From: Gammaproteobacteria bacterium (ex Lamellibrachia satsuma)
Lineage (GTDB): Bacteria > Pseudomonadota > Gammaproteobacteria > Chromatiales > Chromatiaceae
Reading direction: 5' to 3'
NCBI GenBank assembly: GCA_019623805.1
Contig: CP053680.1
Location: forward strand, 1,714,001 to 1,778,000
DNA: 64,000 nt
Shown: positions 9,115-18,086 of the stretch, piece by piece
How positions within the stretch are numbered: the first letter of the stretch is position 1
Layout: each line of letters starts with the position of its first letter
Program-made: the position numbers and the translations under genes
The notes under the pieces: generated by a model
The model's input: the letters and a program-made list of their open reading frames with translations, nothing else
The model's database searches: none
What the model was told of the DNA's origin: nothing

Positions 9115-12100
9115 ATGAACGGCTTGACTGATCTTTTCATCCGGCGTCCTGTACTTGCCGTTGTGGTCAATCTGCTGATCGTTATTGCAGGTTTCAATGC
9201 CTGGCATTCATTGAGTGTGCGCCAGTATCCGCTCAGTGAAAATGCCTCGGTGCAGATTTCCACTATCTATGTTGGGGCCAGCGCGGAGCTGGTCCGCGGT
9301 TTTATCACGACGCCGCTGGAGCGTGCCATCGGCGCGGCGGAAGGGATCGATTATGTGGAATCAAAGAGCCTGCAGGGAATTTCGATCATCACGGCAAGGC
9401 TCAAGCTCAACTATGACACGACCAAGGCCCTGGCCGATATCTCGTCCAAGGTCGATCAGGTGCGCAACGATCTGCCGATGGAGGCAGAGGTACCATCTAT
9501 CAGCGTGCAATCGGCCGATTCGGAGTTTGCAGCAGCCTACCTCAGCTTCTCCTCCGATATCCTTTCCCCGGAGCAGATCACTGACTACCTGACACGCGTG
9601 GTACAACCTCGCCTGGCTGCGGTTACTAGTGTGCAACGAATTGAAATCTTCGGCGCGCGCACGTTCGCCATGCGAATCTGGCTAAAACCCGATCGTATGG
9701 CTGCGTTGCATATCAGTCCGTCTCAGGTTAATGAAGCGCTGACAGCCAACAACTATCTCGCCGCCATAGGCAGTACCAAAGGCGCACTGGTGCAGACATA
9801 CCTTGCGGCAAACACCGATATGCATAGCGCGGAAGATTTCCGGCGTCTCGTCATTGATCAAAAAGAAGACACCATCATACGACTGCAGGACATCTCCGAT
9901 ATTGAACTGGGTGCCGAAGACTATGACACAGTGGTGCGATATTCAGGTCAGACCGCTGTGTTCGCAGGCGTGTTTCCACAGCCGAACGCCAACATCATCG
10001 AGGTGATCGACGGTGTACGGATCGAGTTGGACAAGCTTAGACGCGACATGCCCACGGGTCTCGATGCCAGCATTGGTTATGACGCATCCGAGTATGTCAG
10101 CAACTCCATCACGGAGGTCACACGTACACTCGCCGACACGCTGATGATCGTGATCGTGGTGATTTTTCTGTTTCTCGGCTCAGTGCGCTCGGTACTGGTG
10201 CCGGTGATGGCGATTCCGGTTTCGTTGATCGGTGGTGTTTTTCTGATGTACTTGTTCGGATTCACGTTGAACCTGCTCACGCTGCTGGCCATCGTGCTCT
10301 CTGTCGGTCTGGTCGTTGATGACGCCATCGTCGTTGTGGAAAACGTAGAACGGCATCTGCGCGAAGGGCGTACTCCGCGTGAGGCGGCATTGCTCGGGGC
10401 GCGGGAACTGATCGCGCCAATTATTGCCATGACCATGACGTTGGTTGCCGTGTACATTCCGATTGGTCTGCAGGGCGGCCTGACCGGTGCATTGTTCCGT
10501 GAGTTCGCCTTCACTCTGGCCGGCGCCGTTGCCATATCCGGTGTCGTTGCACTGACGCTGTCACCAACCATGGCGGCCAAACTCTTGAGCAGCGCACAGG
10601 ACGAGGAGCACGGACTGACTGGCTGGTTGAATCACCGCTTCGATCGATTGCGCGAGGCTTACGGTCGAGCACTCGGGGCGACGCTAAATGCCAGACCCGC
10701 GGTTTATCTGGTATGGATCGTGGTGAGCCTGTGTACGATCCCTATGTTCACTTTCTCGCCCAGTGAATTGGCGCCTACGGAAGATCAAAGTGTACTGTTC
10801 GGTATCATCAACACCGCCGCCAACGCCACCACCGACCAGAATGCGGTCTATGGCGCGGCGGCCGAAAAGATCATGCTCGACACACCAGAATCTGCGCTGA
10901 CCTTCCAGCTCCTGTTTCCGCCGTCGGTGGGTGCGACAATAGGTGCCGATGGTTTTAGCGGCATGGTGGTGAAACCCTGGGCCGAACGCAAACGAACGGT
11001 AACCGAGATACAGCCAGAGGTGCAGGCCAAGGTGTCGATGATTCCGGGGATTCAGGTGTTTATGACAACTCCGCCGGCACTACCCGGTGGCAGCAACTTC
11101 CCGGTTGAGTTTCTCATAACATCCACGGCCAATACGGAGCGTCTGCTGGAATTCGCCCAAATCATCCAGAAAAAGGCGGAGCAGAGCGGGCTATTTGCCT
11201 TTCCTCCAACCATCGATGTGAAGCTCGATCAACCACAGGCCACAGTGGTGTTCGACCGGGATAAGCTCGCCGCCCTGGGACTGCGGTTGTCGCAAGTGGG
11301 TGCCGATTTAGCGGTCGCCACTGGGGGCAACTTCGTCAACCGATTTAACATGGATGGTCGCAGTTACAAGGTTATTCCATTGGTTCAACGCACGGATCGC
11401 CTGAACAGCGAACAACTCGGTGACATCTATGTGGCTGCCCCCAACGGACAGATGGTGTCCTTGTCCGCGTTTGCACATGTCGAGCACTCGGTGGTGGCGC
11501 GCTCGCTCAATCGTTTCCAGCAACTCAATGCAGTCAAAATTTCCGGTGTGAGCACGCGCACGTTGGATGATGCACTGACCTTACTCGAGGACACTGCGAG
11601 AGAAATTCTGCCGCCCGGATATGGATTCGACTACACAGGTGAGTCTCGCCAGCTACGCACGGAGGGGAACAAATTTTTACCCGCCTTCTCATTGGCCGTG
11701 CTGATGATCTTTCTGGTACTAGCCGTGCAGTTCAATTCCTTCCGCGATCCATTCGTGATTCTGGCTGGCTCGGTGCCACTGGCGATGTTTGGAGCGTTGA
11801 TCTTTACCGTGTTGAAAATGCCTGACCCCAATATACCGTACTGGACCAATGGCTGGACCACGACGATGAACATCTATGCAGAGGTTGGACTGGTCACATT
11901 GGTTGGGCTGATCGCCAAGAACGGTATCCTCATTGTCGAATTCGCCAACAAATTGCAGCAACAAGGCGTGAGCAAGCTTGACGCGGTACATGACGCAGCG
12001 ATGATCCGCTTGCGGCCGGTGCTGATGACCAGCGTGGCCACCATCGCCGGTCATTTTCCGCTGGTGTTGGTAACAGGTGCCGGGGCAGCGGCCAGAAATT

Positions 12101-12279
12101 CCATCGGCCTGGTGCTGGTCGGTGGCATGGCTATCGGTACAATCTTTACACTGTTTGTGTTGCCTTCACTTTATCTGCTGATCGCAAAGGACAGATCCTC
12201 GGCTCAATCTGGCGAGCCCGCAGCTGTTCCTGACAGCCAAGTTGGCAGAACAACTACACTGAGCGAAGTGAGCGACTGA
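9115..12279 (+). CDS. RND multidrug efflux transporter, AcrB/MexF-like
   Basis: Inner-membrane proton-driven exporter of 1054 residues, the full length for the HAE1 group. It starts MNGLTDLFIRRPVLAVVVN, typical of the first helix. The proton-relay Asp pair is present in VGLVVDDAIVVVENVERHL (TM4), and the partner Lys in VGLIAKNGILIVEFANKL (TM10). Two large periplasmic loops lie between TM1-2 and TM7-8. No frameshift is visible. It follows the adaptor gene directly. Substrates cannot be read from sequence; drugs, solvents or host compounds are possible. It lies between two decayed copies of the rsmA 5' region, in a stretch full of IS elements, so it may have been acquired. Confidence 0.94.
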   Translation: MNGLTDLFIRRPVLAVVVNLLIVIAGFNAWHSLSVRQYPLSENASVQISTIYVGASAELVRGFITTPLERAIGAAEGIDYVESKSLQGISIITARLKLNYDTTKALADISSKVDQVRNDLPMEAEVPSISVQSADSEFAAAYLSFSSDILSPEQITDYLTRVVQPRLAAVTSVQRIEIFGARTFAMRIWLKPDRMAALHISPSQVNEALTANNYLAAIGSTKGALVQTYLAANTDMHSAEDFRRLVIDQKEDTIIRLQDISDIELGAEDYDTVVRYSGQTAVFAGVFPQPNANIIEVIDGVRIELDKLRRDMPTGLDASIGYDASEYVSNSITEVTRTLADTLMIVIVVIFLFLGSVRSVLVPVMAIPVSLIGGVFLMYLFGFTLNLLTLLAIVLSVGLVVDDAIVVVENVERHLREGRTPREAALLGARELIAPIIAMTMTLVAVYIPIGLQGGLTGALFREFAFTLAGAVAISGVVALTLSPTMAAKLLSSAQDEEHGLTGWLNHRFDRLREAYGRALGATLNARPAVYLVWIVVSLCTIPMFTFSPSELAPTEDQSVLFGIINTAANATTDQNAVYGAAAEKIMLDTPESALTFQLLFPPSVGATIGADGFSGMVVKPWAERKRTVTEIQPEVQAKVSMIPGIQVFMTTPPALPGGSNFPVEFLITSTANTERLLEFAQIIQKKAEQSGLFAFPPTIDVKLDQPQATVVFDRDKLAALGLRLSQVGADLAVATGGNFVNRFNMDGRSYKVIPLVQRTDRLNSEQLGDIYVAAPNGQMVSLSAFAHVEHSVVARSLNRFQQLNAVKISGVSTRTLDDALTLLEDTAREILPPGYGFDYTGESRQLRTEGNKFLPAFSLAVLMIFLVLAVQFNSFRDPFVILAGSVPLAMFGALIFTVLKMPDPNIPYWTNGWTTTMNIYAEVGLVTLVGLIAKNGILIVEFANKLQQQGVSKLDAVHDAAMIRLRPVLMTSVATIAGHFPLVLVTGAGAAARNSIGLVLVGGMAIGTIFTLFVLPSLYLLIAKDRSSAQSGEPAAVPDSQVGRTTTLSEVSD

Positions 12280-12416
12280 TCGGTTGTATTATGACCCATA
12301 CCAGCATCTCCTGATGGACGGGTAAAAGAAGATCCCCTTGTCGTGGAAGACGTGATAACAGCAGAAATTCATAAAATTTCACCCAACCAAACCGGAGAAC
12401 GTCTGAATTTTCTTCC

Positions 12417-12580
12417 AGGAGGCTGTCGGGTTTATCCGTTTGAAGCGAAAATCACTGGGGGCGAATCAAATCAGTTTATCGAACGAGGCGAATAGTGGGC
12501 CTATTTAACGAGTTTGATAAGCTGAGTTGATCACCATCCAGAGGTTTGCAGCCAAACAGTGTTAAATCCGACAACCTCCT
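12417..12580. mobile_element. MITE-like element with about 17-base inverted ends
   Basis: The left end reads AGGAGGCTGTCGGGTTTA (12417-12434) and the right end TTAAATCCGACAACCTCCT (12562-12580). Reverse-complemented, the right end is AGGAGGTTGTCGGATTTAA, so the two form an imperfect terminal inverted repeat around about 125 bases without a gene. This is the shape of a non-autonomous miniature transposable element or an IS internal-deletion relic. The IS630 element copy 1 begins at its right edge. The sequence between the transporter gene and this element (12280-12416) shows nothing I can identify. Confidence 0.6.
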
Positions 12581-13723
12581 AGTGGGCCATGCGTAAAATA
12601 ATGTAACTAAAACGTTAACGGTGTAAAATATGGAATGCGTTTACCTAAGACATTTCAGATTACTGATAAAGCCGCTGGGATTTTAAAAGAGTGGTGCCGA
12701 TCAACAACCCTTCCTCATGGCCAGATCATGAGAGCCAAGATTATTTTACAACTCAGTGAAGGGATGACACCGATGGAAGTTGCAACTGCCCAAAGGACAT
12801 CAGCGAAGACAGTGCACCGCTGGCGAAATCGATTTGAGGCCGAAGGCGTTGATGGACTACTTGAAAGAGTCCGTTGCGGACGTCCTACGGTCATAGACAA
12901 GGCGACTGTCGACAAAGTTCTATTTCTGACCACAAAAAGAATTCCACAGGAATCTACACATTGGAGCATCGAGTTAATGTCTCGATACGCAGAAGTGACA
13001 CCTTGGCAGGTTCGTCAGACCTGGAAGGCTGCAGATCTGCGTCCACACCGGCTGAAAACGTTTAAGATCAGTAATGATCCTGAGTTCGCTGATAAAGTCA
13101 TTGATATTGTCGGTCTGTATATGAATCCTCCTGAGAATGCAGTTATTCTCAGCGTGGATGAGAAGACGCAGATTCAGGCATTGGATCGTACCCAACCTGG
13201 ACTACCATTGAATCCGAGCCGGATCGGCAGTCGCACTCATGATTACAAAAGACACGGCACCACCAGTCTTTATGCTGCATTTAACACACTGACTGGAAAA
13301 GTGATTGGCAAAGTTTCGGATCGAACGAACAGCAAAAAATTTCTATCTTTTCTGAAACTACTTGATAGACGCACGCGTGCAGACCGAGAATTGCACATCA
13401 TTATGGATAATCTGAGTGCTCACAAGACAGAGGCTGTTCGAGAATGGGTGGCCTCCCGACCGCGCATCCACCTTCATTTTACGCCAACCAGTTCATCATG
13501 GCTCAATGCCGTGGAAGGCTGGTTCTCGCAACTTGAGCGACGTGCGTTATACCGAGGGGTGTTCACCAGCGTTCCAGAACTAAAGACTGAGTTGGAGCGG
13601 TTCATCAAGGTTCATAACAGGGAGAGCGCAAAACCCTTTAAATGGACTAAACCTGCCAGCCACATTCTGGCGGCTGTTGGGCGTGCAAAGAAATCATTAC
13701 AGAATTAACCGCATGTCCCACTA
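12580..13723 (+). mobile_element. IS630-superfamily element, copy 1
   Basis: The element is bounded by TA at 12580-12581 and 13722-13723, as expected for IS630 target-site duplication. Inside are imperfect inverted ends: left GTGGGCCATGCGTAAAAT, right ATTAACCGCATGTCCCAC. It carries one intact transposase gene. An essentially identical copy of the same 1144-base length lies at 31908-33051. Confidence 0.92.
12635..13708 (+). CDS. IS630-family transposase (copy 1)
   Basis: Cuts and joins the IS ends. Its 357 residues include an N-terminal helix-turn-helix (TPMEVATAQRTSAKTVHRWRNRF), a winged-helix linker, and a DDE_3 catalytic domain. The triad is seen as D in VILSVDEKTQIQALDR, D in LHIIMDNLSAHKT, and E in SSWLNAVEGWFSQLERR. 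It is intact and likely functional. It differs from copy 2 at one residue that I can find (VRQTWKAAD here, VRQIWKAAD there). Confidence 0.94.
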   Translation: MRLPKTFQITDKAAGILKEWCRSTTLPHGQIMRAKIILQLSEGMTPMEVATAQRTSAKTVHRWRNRFEAEGVDGLLERVRCGRPTVIDKATVDKVLFLTTKRIPQESTHWSIELMSRYAEVTPWQVRQTWKAADLRPHRLKTFKISNDPEFADKVIDIVGLYMNPPENAVILSVDEKTQIQALDRTQPGLPLNPSRIGSRTHDYKRHGTTSLYAAFNTLTGKVIGKVSDRTNSKKFLSFLKLLDRRTRADRELHIIMDNLSAHKTEAVREWVASRPRIHLHFTPTSSSWLNAVEGWFSQLERRALYRGVFTSVPELKTELERFIKVHNRESAKPFKWTKPASHILAAVGRAKKSLQN

Positions 13724-13760
13724 GGATAATCCATCAGGAACATGACCAAGGAGGAAAGCT

Positions 13761-14333
13761 ATGATTTCCATGTATGTTGGCCCTGACGGAAAATCACGCT
13801 GCGGATGGTGTGGTGATGCACCTGAATTTCTCGATTATCACGATAACGAGTGGGGCTTCCCGGTAAGCAATAATCAGCGGTTATTCGAAAAACTATGTCT
13901 TGTAAGTTTTCAGTCGGGATTAAGCTAGCGCACTATCCTCACTAAACGTAAGAACTTCCGTGCAGCATTCCACAATTTCGATTTCAATAAAGTTGCTCAC
14001 TTTAAGGAACATGATGTCGAACGTCTGCTAAAGGATGATGGTATCGTACGTCACCGAGGTAAAATCGAAGCCGTCATCAACAATGCCAAGCTCGCGCAAG
14101 AACTCGTTAAACAGGAGGATTCTTTGGCGGCCTTTTTCTGGCGCTACGAACCCAACGTAAACAATCTGACCGAACCACAAACCGTTTCAACATCGGACGA
14201 GTCTGTTGCCTTATCCAAAGCCCTGAAAAAGATGGGTTGGAAATTTGTAGGCCCTACGACAGTGTATGCCTTTCTTCAGGCAATGGGGCTTATCAATGAT
14301 CATTCTAAGGGCTGTATTATCAGAAGCTATTAA
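13761..14333 (+). pseudogene. tag: DNA-3-methyladenine glycosylase I, inactivated by one nonsense codon
   Basis: Tag removes 3-methyladenine from alkylated DNA. A strong ribosome site (AAGGAGGAAAG) precedes ATG 13761, and the same frame runs 191 codons to TAA 14331-14333, interrupted only by TAG at 13926-13928 (codon 56). The context FQSGLS-stop-RTILTK matches the family's conserved GLSW(R/L)TIL, so a TGG to TAG change is the simplest reading. Other signatures are intact: CGWC and DYHDNEWGFP near the start, and the zinc ligands in NDHSKGC near the end. The final stop is made by the left end of the next IS, so the last few residues may be lost too. Restart at an internal ATG would miss the catalytic Glu in DNEWG. 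Confidence 0.88.
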
Positions 14334-15431
14334 CCCGGCATGTTAATAGATCATGATATACTGCCGTCATGAACAAAGAAGATGCCAGAAGCCTTCCTGC
14401 ACTAGCCCAGGAAGAAAAACGCAAACAAGCAGTACGGATGCGCAAGCAAGGCCAGACCTACAAAGCGATAGGGGAATCAGTAAGGGTCCATGAGCGCACT
14501 GTGATCCGCTGGATCCGCACTTATGAAACCCAAGGTGATAAGGCTCTGAAGGCAAAGAAGCAGGGCCGGCCGATGGGAGCGGGAAGATGCCTAACGCCAG
14601 AGCAAGAAAAACAGATCCAAAAGCTCATCTCTGACAAGACACCTGATCAACTCAAGATGGCTTATGCACTGTGGACCAGAGAAGCCGTGAAGGAACTGAT
14701 TGCTCAGGAATTCAAGATCAAACTGGCAATTAGGACGGTAGGAAAATATCTGTCTTTGTGGGGCTTCACCCCACAGAAGCCCTTGAAGCGGGCCTATGAG
14801 CAAAACCCCAAGAAAGTTGCCCACTGGCTGGACGAGACCTATCCTGAGATCAAAGCACAGGCTAAGGCAGAGAAGGCGGAAATCTATTGGGGAGACGAAA
14901 CTGGGATGCGCAATGATAGCCAGCACGAACGGGGTTATGCACCCAAGGGAAAAACGCCCATTATCCATCTCAATGCCAAGCGAGCATCAACCAATATGCT
15001 TTCTGCCATTACCAACCAGGGTAAGGTGCGTTTCAAGATATTTGAAGGCAACATGAATGCGGATATCCTGATCGATTTCATGAAGCGACTGATCAAAGCA
15101 GCCAAGAGAAAAGTCTTCCTTATACTAGACAATCTACGTGTCCATCATGCCAAGGTTGTCAAGGAATGGCTGCAGGACAAAGGAAAACAGATTGAAGTTT
15201 TTTATCTACCTGCATATTCGCCTGAGATGAATCCAGATGAATATCTGAACTGTGATCTTAAGCATGGGGTGCACAGTGGGCTGCCAACCCGATCAAAGGA
15301 ACAGTTAAAGAGCAAGGTCAGGAGTCATATGCAAATGCTGCAAAAGAAACCGGCTAGGGTTAGGAAGTATTTTGAGCATCCGCGTATTCAATACGCCGCT
15401 TAATATGGCTTATTATGATGCCGGGTTAATA
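14328..15431 (+). mobile_element. Second, different IS630-superfamily element
   Basis: Inverted ends TTAACCCGGCAT (14330-14341) and ATGCCGGGTTAA (15418-15429) are flanked by TA on both sides (14328-14329 and 15430-15431). The element carries one transposase. It is unrelated at DNA level to the two-copy IS630 element. The left end is inserted at the very end of the tag pseudogene and provides its stop codon. Confidence 0.9.
14369..15403 (+). CDS. IS630-family transposase, single-copy type
   Basis: 344 residues with N-terminal helix-turn-helix (GQTYKAIGESVRVHERTVIR), a winged-helix part (TVGKYLSLWGFTPQKP), and a DDE_3 domain. The triad residues are D in IYWGDETGMRND, D in FLILDNLRVHHAK, and a third acidic residue in PAYSPEMNPDEYLNCDLK. 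No frame disruption is visible. It is similar to IS630 transposases annotated as winged helix-turn-helix proteins. Confidence 0.92.
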   Translation: MNKEDARSLPALAQEEKRKQAVRMRKQGQTYKAIGESVRVHERTVIRWIRTYETQGDKALKAKKQGRPMGAGRCLTPEQEKQIQKLISDKTPDQLKMAYALWTREAVKELIAQEFKIKLAIRTVGKYLSLWGFTPQKPLKRAYEQNPKKVAHWLDETYPEIKAQAKAEKAEIYWGDETGMRNDSQHERGYAPKGKTPIIHLNAKRASTNMLSAITNQGKVRFKIFEGNMNADILIDFMKRLIKAAKRKVFLILDNLRVHHAKVVKEWLQDKGKQIEVFYLPAYSPEMNPDEYLNCDLKHGVHSGLPTRSKEQLKSKVRSHMQMLQKKPARVRKYFEHPRIQYAA

Positions 15432-15726
15432 AGTTGAAAATGCACGAAAGAAATTTAATCGTCCATAGATCAAAAAAAATGCTAAGAAAAGAAGCTCTCA
15501 AGCCTGAGTTCAAGCATTGATGTCCGTTTTGGAAGCTTGATTTCACCAAAAGCACCGATGCGAATATCGATGCGAGTTGTAAACGCACCCTATATGGCTC
15601 TAACTGCTTGATTTACTAAGGTATAGCCATATAAATATTTTATAAACAATAGGAAATAAAGATGAAAGCATGGGTAATCCTTGATTCATAGTCGCTTCAT
15701 GGGCCAAGAAGGCTCGGCACTCAGGC
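15432..15726. other. Intergenic stretch with decayed rsmA 5' copy B
   Basis: These 295 bases hold no gene. The first 120 are featureless and AT-rich. From 15555 the relic of the rsmA upstream region is readable and runs almost up to the start of the TrmO-like gene. Confidence 0.6.
15555..15712 (+). repeat. rsmA 5'-region repeat, copy B (decayed)
   Basis: Blocks shared with the intact rsmA front (copy C) are CCGATGCGA, CGCACCCTATATGG.TCTAA, CTGCTTG.TTTAC, then GATGAAAGCATGGGTAAT.C and CTTGATTCA at 15661-15688. The last corresponds to RsmA MGNPLIH with one base missing. TTCATGGGCCAAGAA resembles the FGQN codons. It is a relic without coding capacity, about midway between copies A and C. Confidence 0.7.
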
Positions 15727-16170
15727 ATGATTATCATGAAACATTTCCTCACTATTCTCGCCTTATGGTTGGTTGTGACTTCGAGCTCTGCGGAAACACC
15801 CAATAATGGGATGGCTCCAAATTTTGATGTTAGACCCATTGGTTGGGTACGAAAGACAAACGACAGGACCATCATAGAAGTGGATAAGCAATACCAGTCG
15901 GCCCTGCTCGGTATCGAGGAACTGGACGCAATCTGGGTTTTGTACTGGTTCGATCGCAACGACACCCCGGAACTGCGTTCGATCCTCCAGGTTCACCCAC
16001 GTGGCAATCCAGAAAATCCGCTACGTGGTGTTTTTGCCACCCGTGCCCCAGTTCGCCCCAATCTCATTGCCCTGAGCCGCTGCCGGGTCATCTCCGTTCA
16101 TGGCAACGTTATTGAAATAGACTATATCGACGCCTTCCCTGATACGCCTGTACTCAATATCAAACCCTAG
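15727..16170 (+). CDS. TrmO/TsaA-like domain protein with signal peptide
   Basis: 147 residues from the first ATG, or 144 from ATG 15736. About 20 residues (KHFLTILALWLVVTSSSAET) look like a cleavable signal peptide, which is unusual because TrmO methylates tRNA t6A37 in the cytoplasm. The domain itself is recognisable: PIGWVRK, YWFDRND, HPRGNPENPLRGVFATRAP, and DTPVLNIKP at the end. Two family positions differ: the common RPNPIGLS is RPNLIALS here, and the protein stops right after NIKP, where relatives continue DIKPY. It is thus either an exported paralogue with a new role or a decaying gene. It starts right behind rsmA-repeat copy B. Confidence 0.7.
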   Translation: MIIMKHFLTILALWLVVTSSSAETPNNGMAPNFDVRPIGWVRKTNDRTIIEVDKQYQSALLGIEELDAIWVLYWFDRNDTPELRSILQVHPRGNPENPLRGVFATRAPVRPNLIALSRCRVISVHGNVIEIDYIDAFPDTPVLNIKP

Positions 16171-16243
16171 TCATCGGAACAGCCTCTCGAAAACCTGCCT
16201 GATATGCAGTTCTTAGCTCATCTTTTTAATAGGAGGCGGAGAG

Positions 16244-16303
16244 ATGATTTCGTATCGCATTTGTCATTATTGTTCGCAGATTCATCTTTCGTTTCATTGG
16301 TAG
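16244..16303 (+). other. Tiny ORF with very strong ribosome site
   Basis: AGGAGGCGGAGAG directly precedes an ATG opening a 19-codon frame (MISYRICHYCSQIHLSFHW, then TAG). It could be the leftover 5' end of a lost gene or a small peptide. It points toward the 3' end of nadE. There is no homology that I recognise. Confidence 0.3.
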
Positions 16304-16323
16304 CCTATCATTCTTCACGCAAA

Positions 16324-16330
16324 GCATGTG
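16324..16330. repeat. IS21 target-site duplication, left copy
   Basis: GCATGTG directly before the IS21 left end, identical to 18925-18931 after the right end. The stretch 16308-16330 is the original last part of nadE on the minus strand (codons for ALREE and a TGA stop at 16308-16310). Confidence 0.88.
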
Positions 16331-16524
16331 TGCATATTCTGGCCCATCATGAACACTGATTCTGATCCATCGTGAACACCTATTCTGGACGAACGTGAAC
16401 ACTCATTCTGATTGATCGTGAACGCTTTTGGCATTTCACCAGAATCACCGTTCACGATGCCAGAAACCCTTTCCACACATTGATAAAGCCTTGCTAACCT
16501 TGCCCGTTTTGACCGGGGAAGGCG

Positions 16525-18069
16525 ATGCCAACAAAGAGACTATCAATGCGTAAATTAAGAGAGATATTAAGACTCCGGTTGTCTGCCCAGCTCAGCATGC
16601 GGCAAATCCGGGACAGTCTGCGCCTCAGCCTGGGTGCAGTGCAAAAAATCACCTGCAAAGCTCATGAACTGGGATTGGACTGGGAGGCTATCGAAAAACT
16701 GGATGATCGCCAGTTAGCCAATGCCATTTATCCTGAATCAGACACACGAACCTCTGGATCGTTACAGTTGCCAGACTGGAAAGATGTTTATAAGGAACTG
16801 CATTTTAAACATGTCACCAAGCACCTGCTCTGGGAAGAATATGCCCAGCAATACCCCAACCGCAGTTACAGCTATCCGCAGTATTGCCACTTATACAGTG
16901 AGTGGCTAAAAAAACAAAAACGCTCCATGCGCCAGACCCATAAGGCCGGTGACAAACTGTTCGTGGATTATGCAGGCCAGACCGTACCAATTGTTCAAGG
17001 TGATACCGGTGAAGTGCGCTTTGCCCAGATCTTTGTCGCGGTACTAGGCGCCTCCAATTACACCTTTGCAGAAGCTACCTGGACACAGGGCTTGCCAGAC
17101 TGGCTGGCCAGTCATGCAAGAGCATTCGCTTTTATCGGTGGTGTTCCAAAATTAGTGGTTCCGGATAACTTAAAAAGCGGCGTTACCAAAGCCTGCCGTC
17201 ACGATCCGGACCTCAACCCCAGTTACGAACAACTGGGTGCACATTACGGTACCGCCATTATGCCGGCTCGCCCCAGAAAGCCACAGGATAAAGCCAAGGC
17301 AGAAGTGGGTGTGCAAATCATCGAACGCTGGATACTGGCTCGCTTACGCCACCATACCTTCTTCTCCCTGGCCGAGTTGAACCAATGTATCGTTGCCTTG
17401 TTGGCTGACGTTAACAAAAAACCTTTTAAACAACTGGAAGGTTCACGTCAGGAATGGTTCCAGTCAATCGACAAGACTGCTCTGTCTCCATTGCCGAAGC
17501 ACACCTATGAATATACCTATATTAAAAAGGTGAAGGTCAACGTGGATTACCATGTGCAGTATGAAAAGCATCTGTACTCTGTGCCCCATCAGCTGGTTGG
17601 TGAGCAGTTGGAAATCCATACCAAAGACAAACTGGTAGAGATCTTCTTCCACAACAAGCGGGTGACCAGCCATGTACGAAAATACTGCCATGGCATGACC
17701 ACCGTTCCTGACCACATGCCCAAAAAACATGAGAAACATCATCAATGGTCTGCTGGACGGTTGATGAACTGGGCCAAGGATCTGGGTGATGAGGTTCTCA
17801 TCTGGGTAAAAAGCATACTGGCTCAAAAGCAACATGAGCAGCAGGCATACCGTGTCTGCCTGGGTCTGCTGAATCTATCCAGAAAATACGAACCTGACCG
17901 GCTGAATAAAGCATGTGCGATTGCCAATCATCACCAGCTTTATCGCTTAAAGCAGATCAAATCCATCCTGCAAAGCAATCAGGATCAACTGCTGCCGGCA
18001 TCAAAAGAGCAGCTCTCTTTATTACCCCAGTCACATGAAAACATCCGTGGCCCGAAGAGCTTCCACTAA
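16525..18069 (+). CDS. istA: IS21-family transposase IstA
   Basis: Catalytic transposase, 514 residues. The N-terminal helix-turn-helix (LSMRQIRDSLRLSLGAVQKI) is followed by an rve-type catalytic domain starting GDKLFVDYAGQTVPIV (first D). The second D is in KLVVPDNLKSGV, and the E is in RPRKPQDKAKAEVGVQIIE. A C-terminal beta-rich domain covers about 330-400. The gene is intact. It is followed 17 bases later by istB, its ATPase partner. Confidence 0.95.
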   Translation: MPTKRLSMRKLREILRLRLSAQLSMRQIRDSLRLSLGAVQKITCKAHELGLDWEAIEKLDDRQLANAIYPESDTRTSGSLQLPDWKDVYKELHFKHVTKHLLWEEYAQQYPNRSYSYPQYCHLYSEWLKKQKRSMRQTHKAGDKLFVDYAGQTVPIVQGDTGEVRFAQIFVAVLGASNYTFAEATWTQGLPDWLASHARAFAFIGGVPKLVVPDNLKSGVTKACRHDPDLNPSYEQLGAHYGTAIMPARPRKPQDKAKAEVGVQIIERWILARLRHHTFFSLAELNQCIVALLADVNKKPFKQLEGSRQEWFQSIDKTALSPLPKHTYEYTYIKKVKVNVDYHVQYEKHLYSVPHQLVGEQLEIHTKDKLVEIFFHNKRVTSHVRKYCHGMTTVPDHMPKKHEKHHQWSAGRLMNWAKDLGDEVLIWVKSILAQKQHEQQAYRVCLGLLNLSRKYEPDRLNKACAIANHHQLYRLKQIKSILQSNQDQLLPASKEQLSLLPQSHENIRGPKSFH

Positions 18070-18086
18070 ACCCAAAGGAAACCATA

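Noticed and set aside
13926..13928. TAG in tag as a recoded amino acid
   Set aside because: A single TAG replacing a conserved Trp codon, with no pyrrolysine genes in the window; a simple nonsense mutation is more economical.
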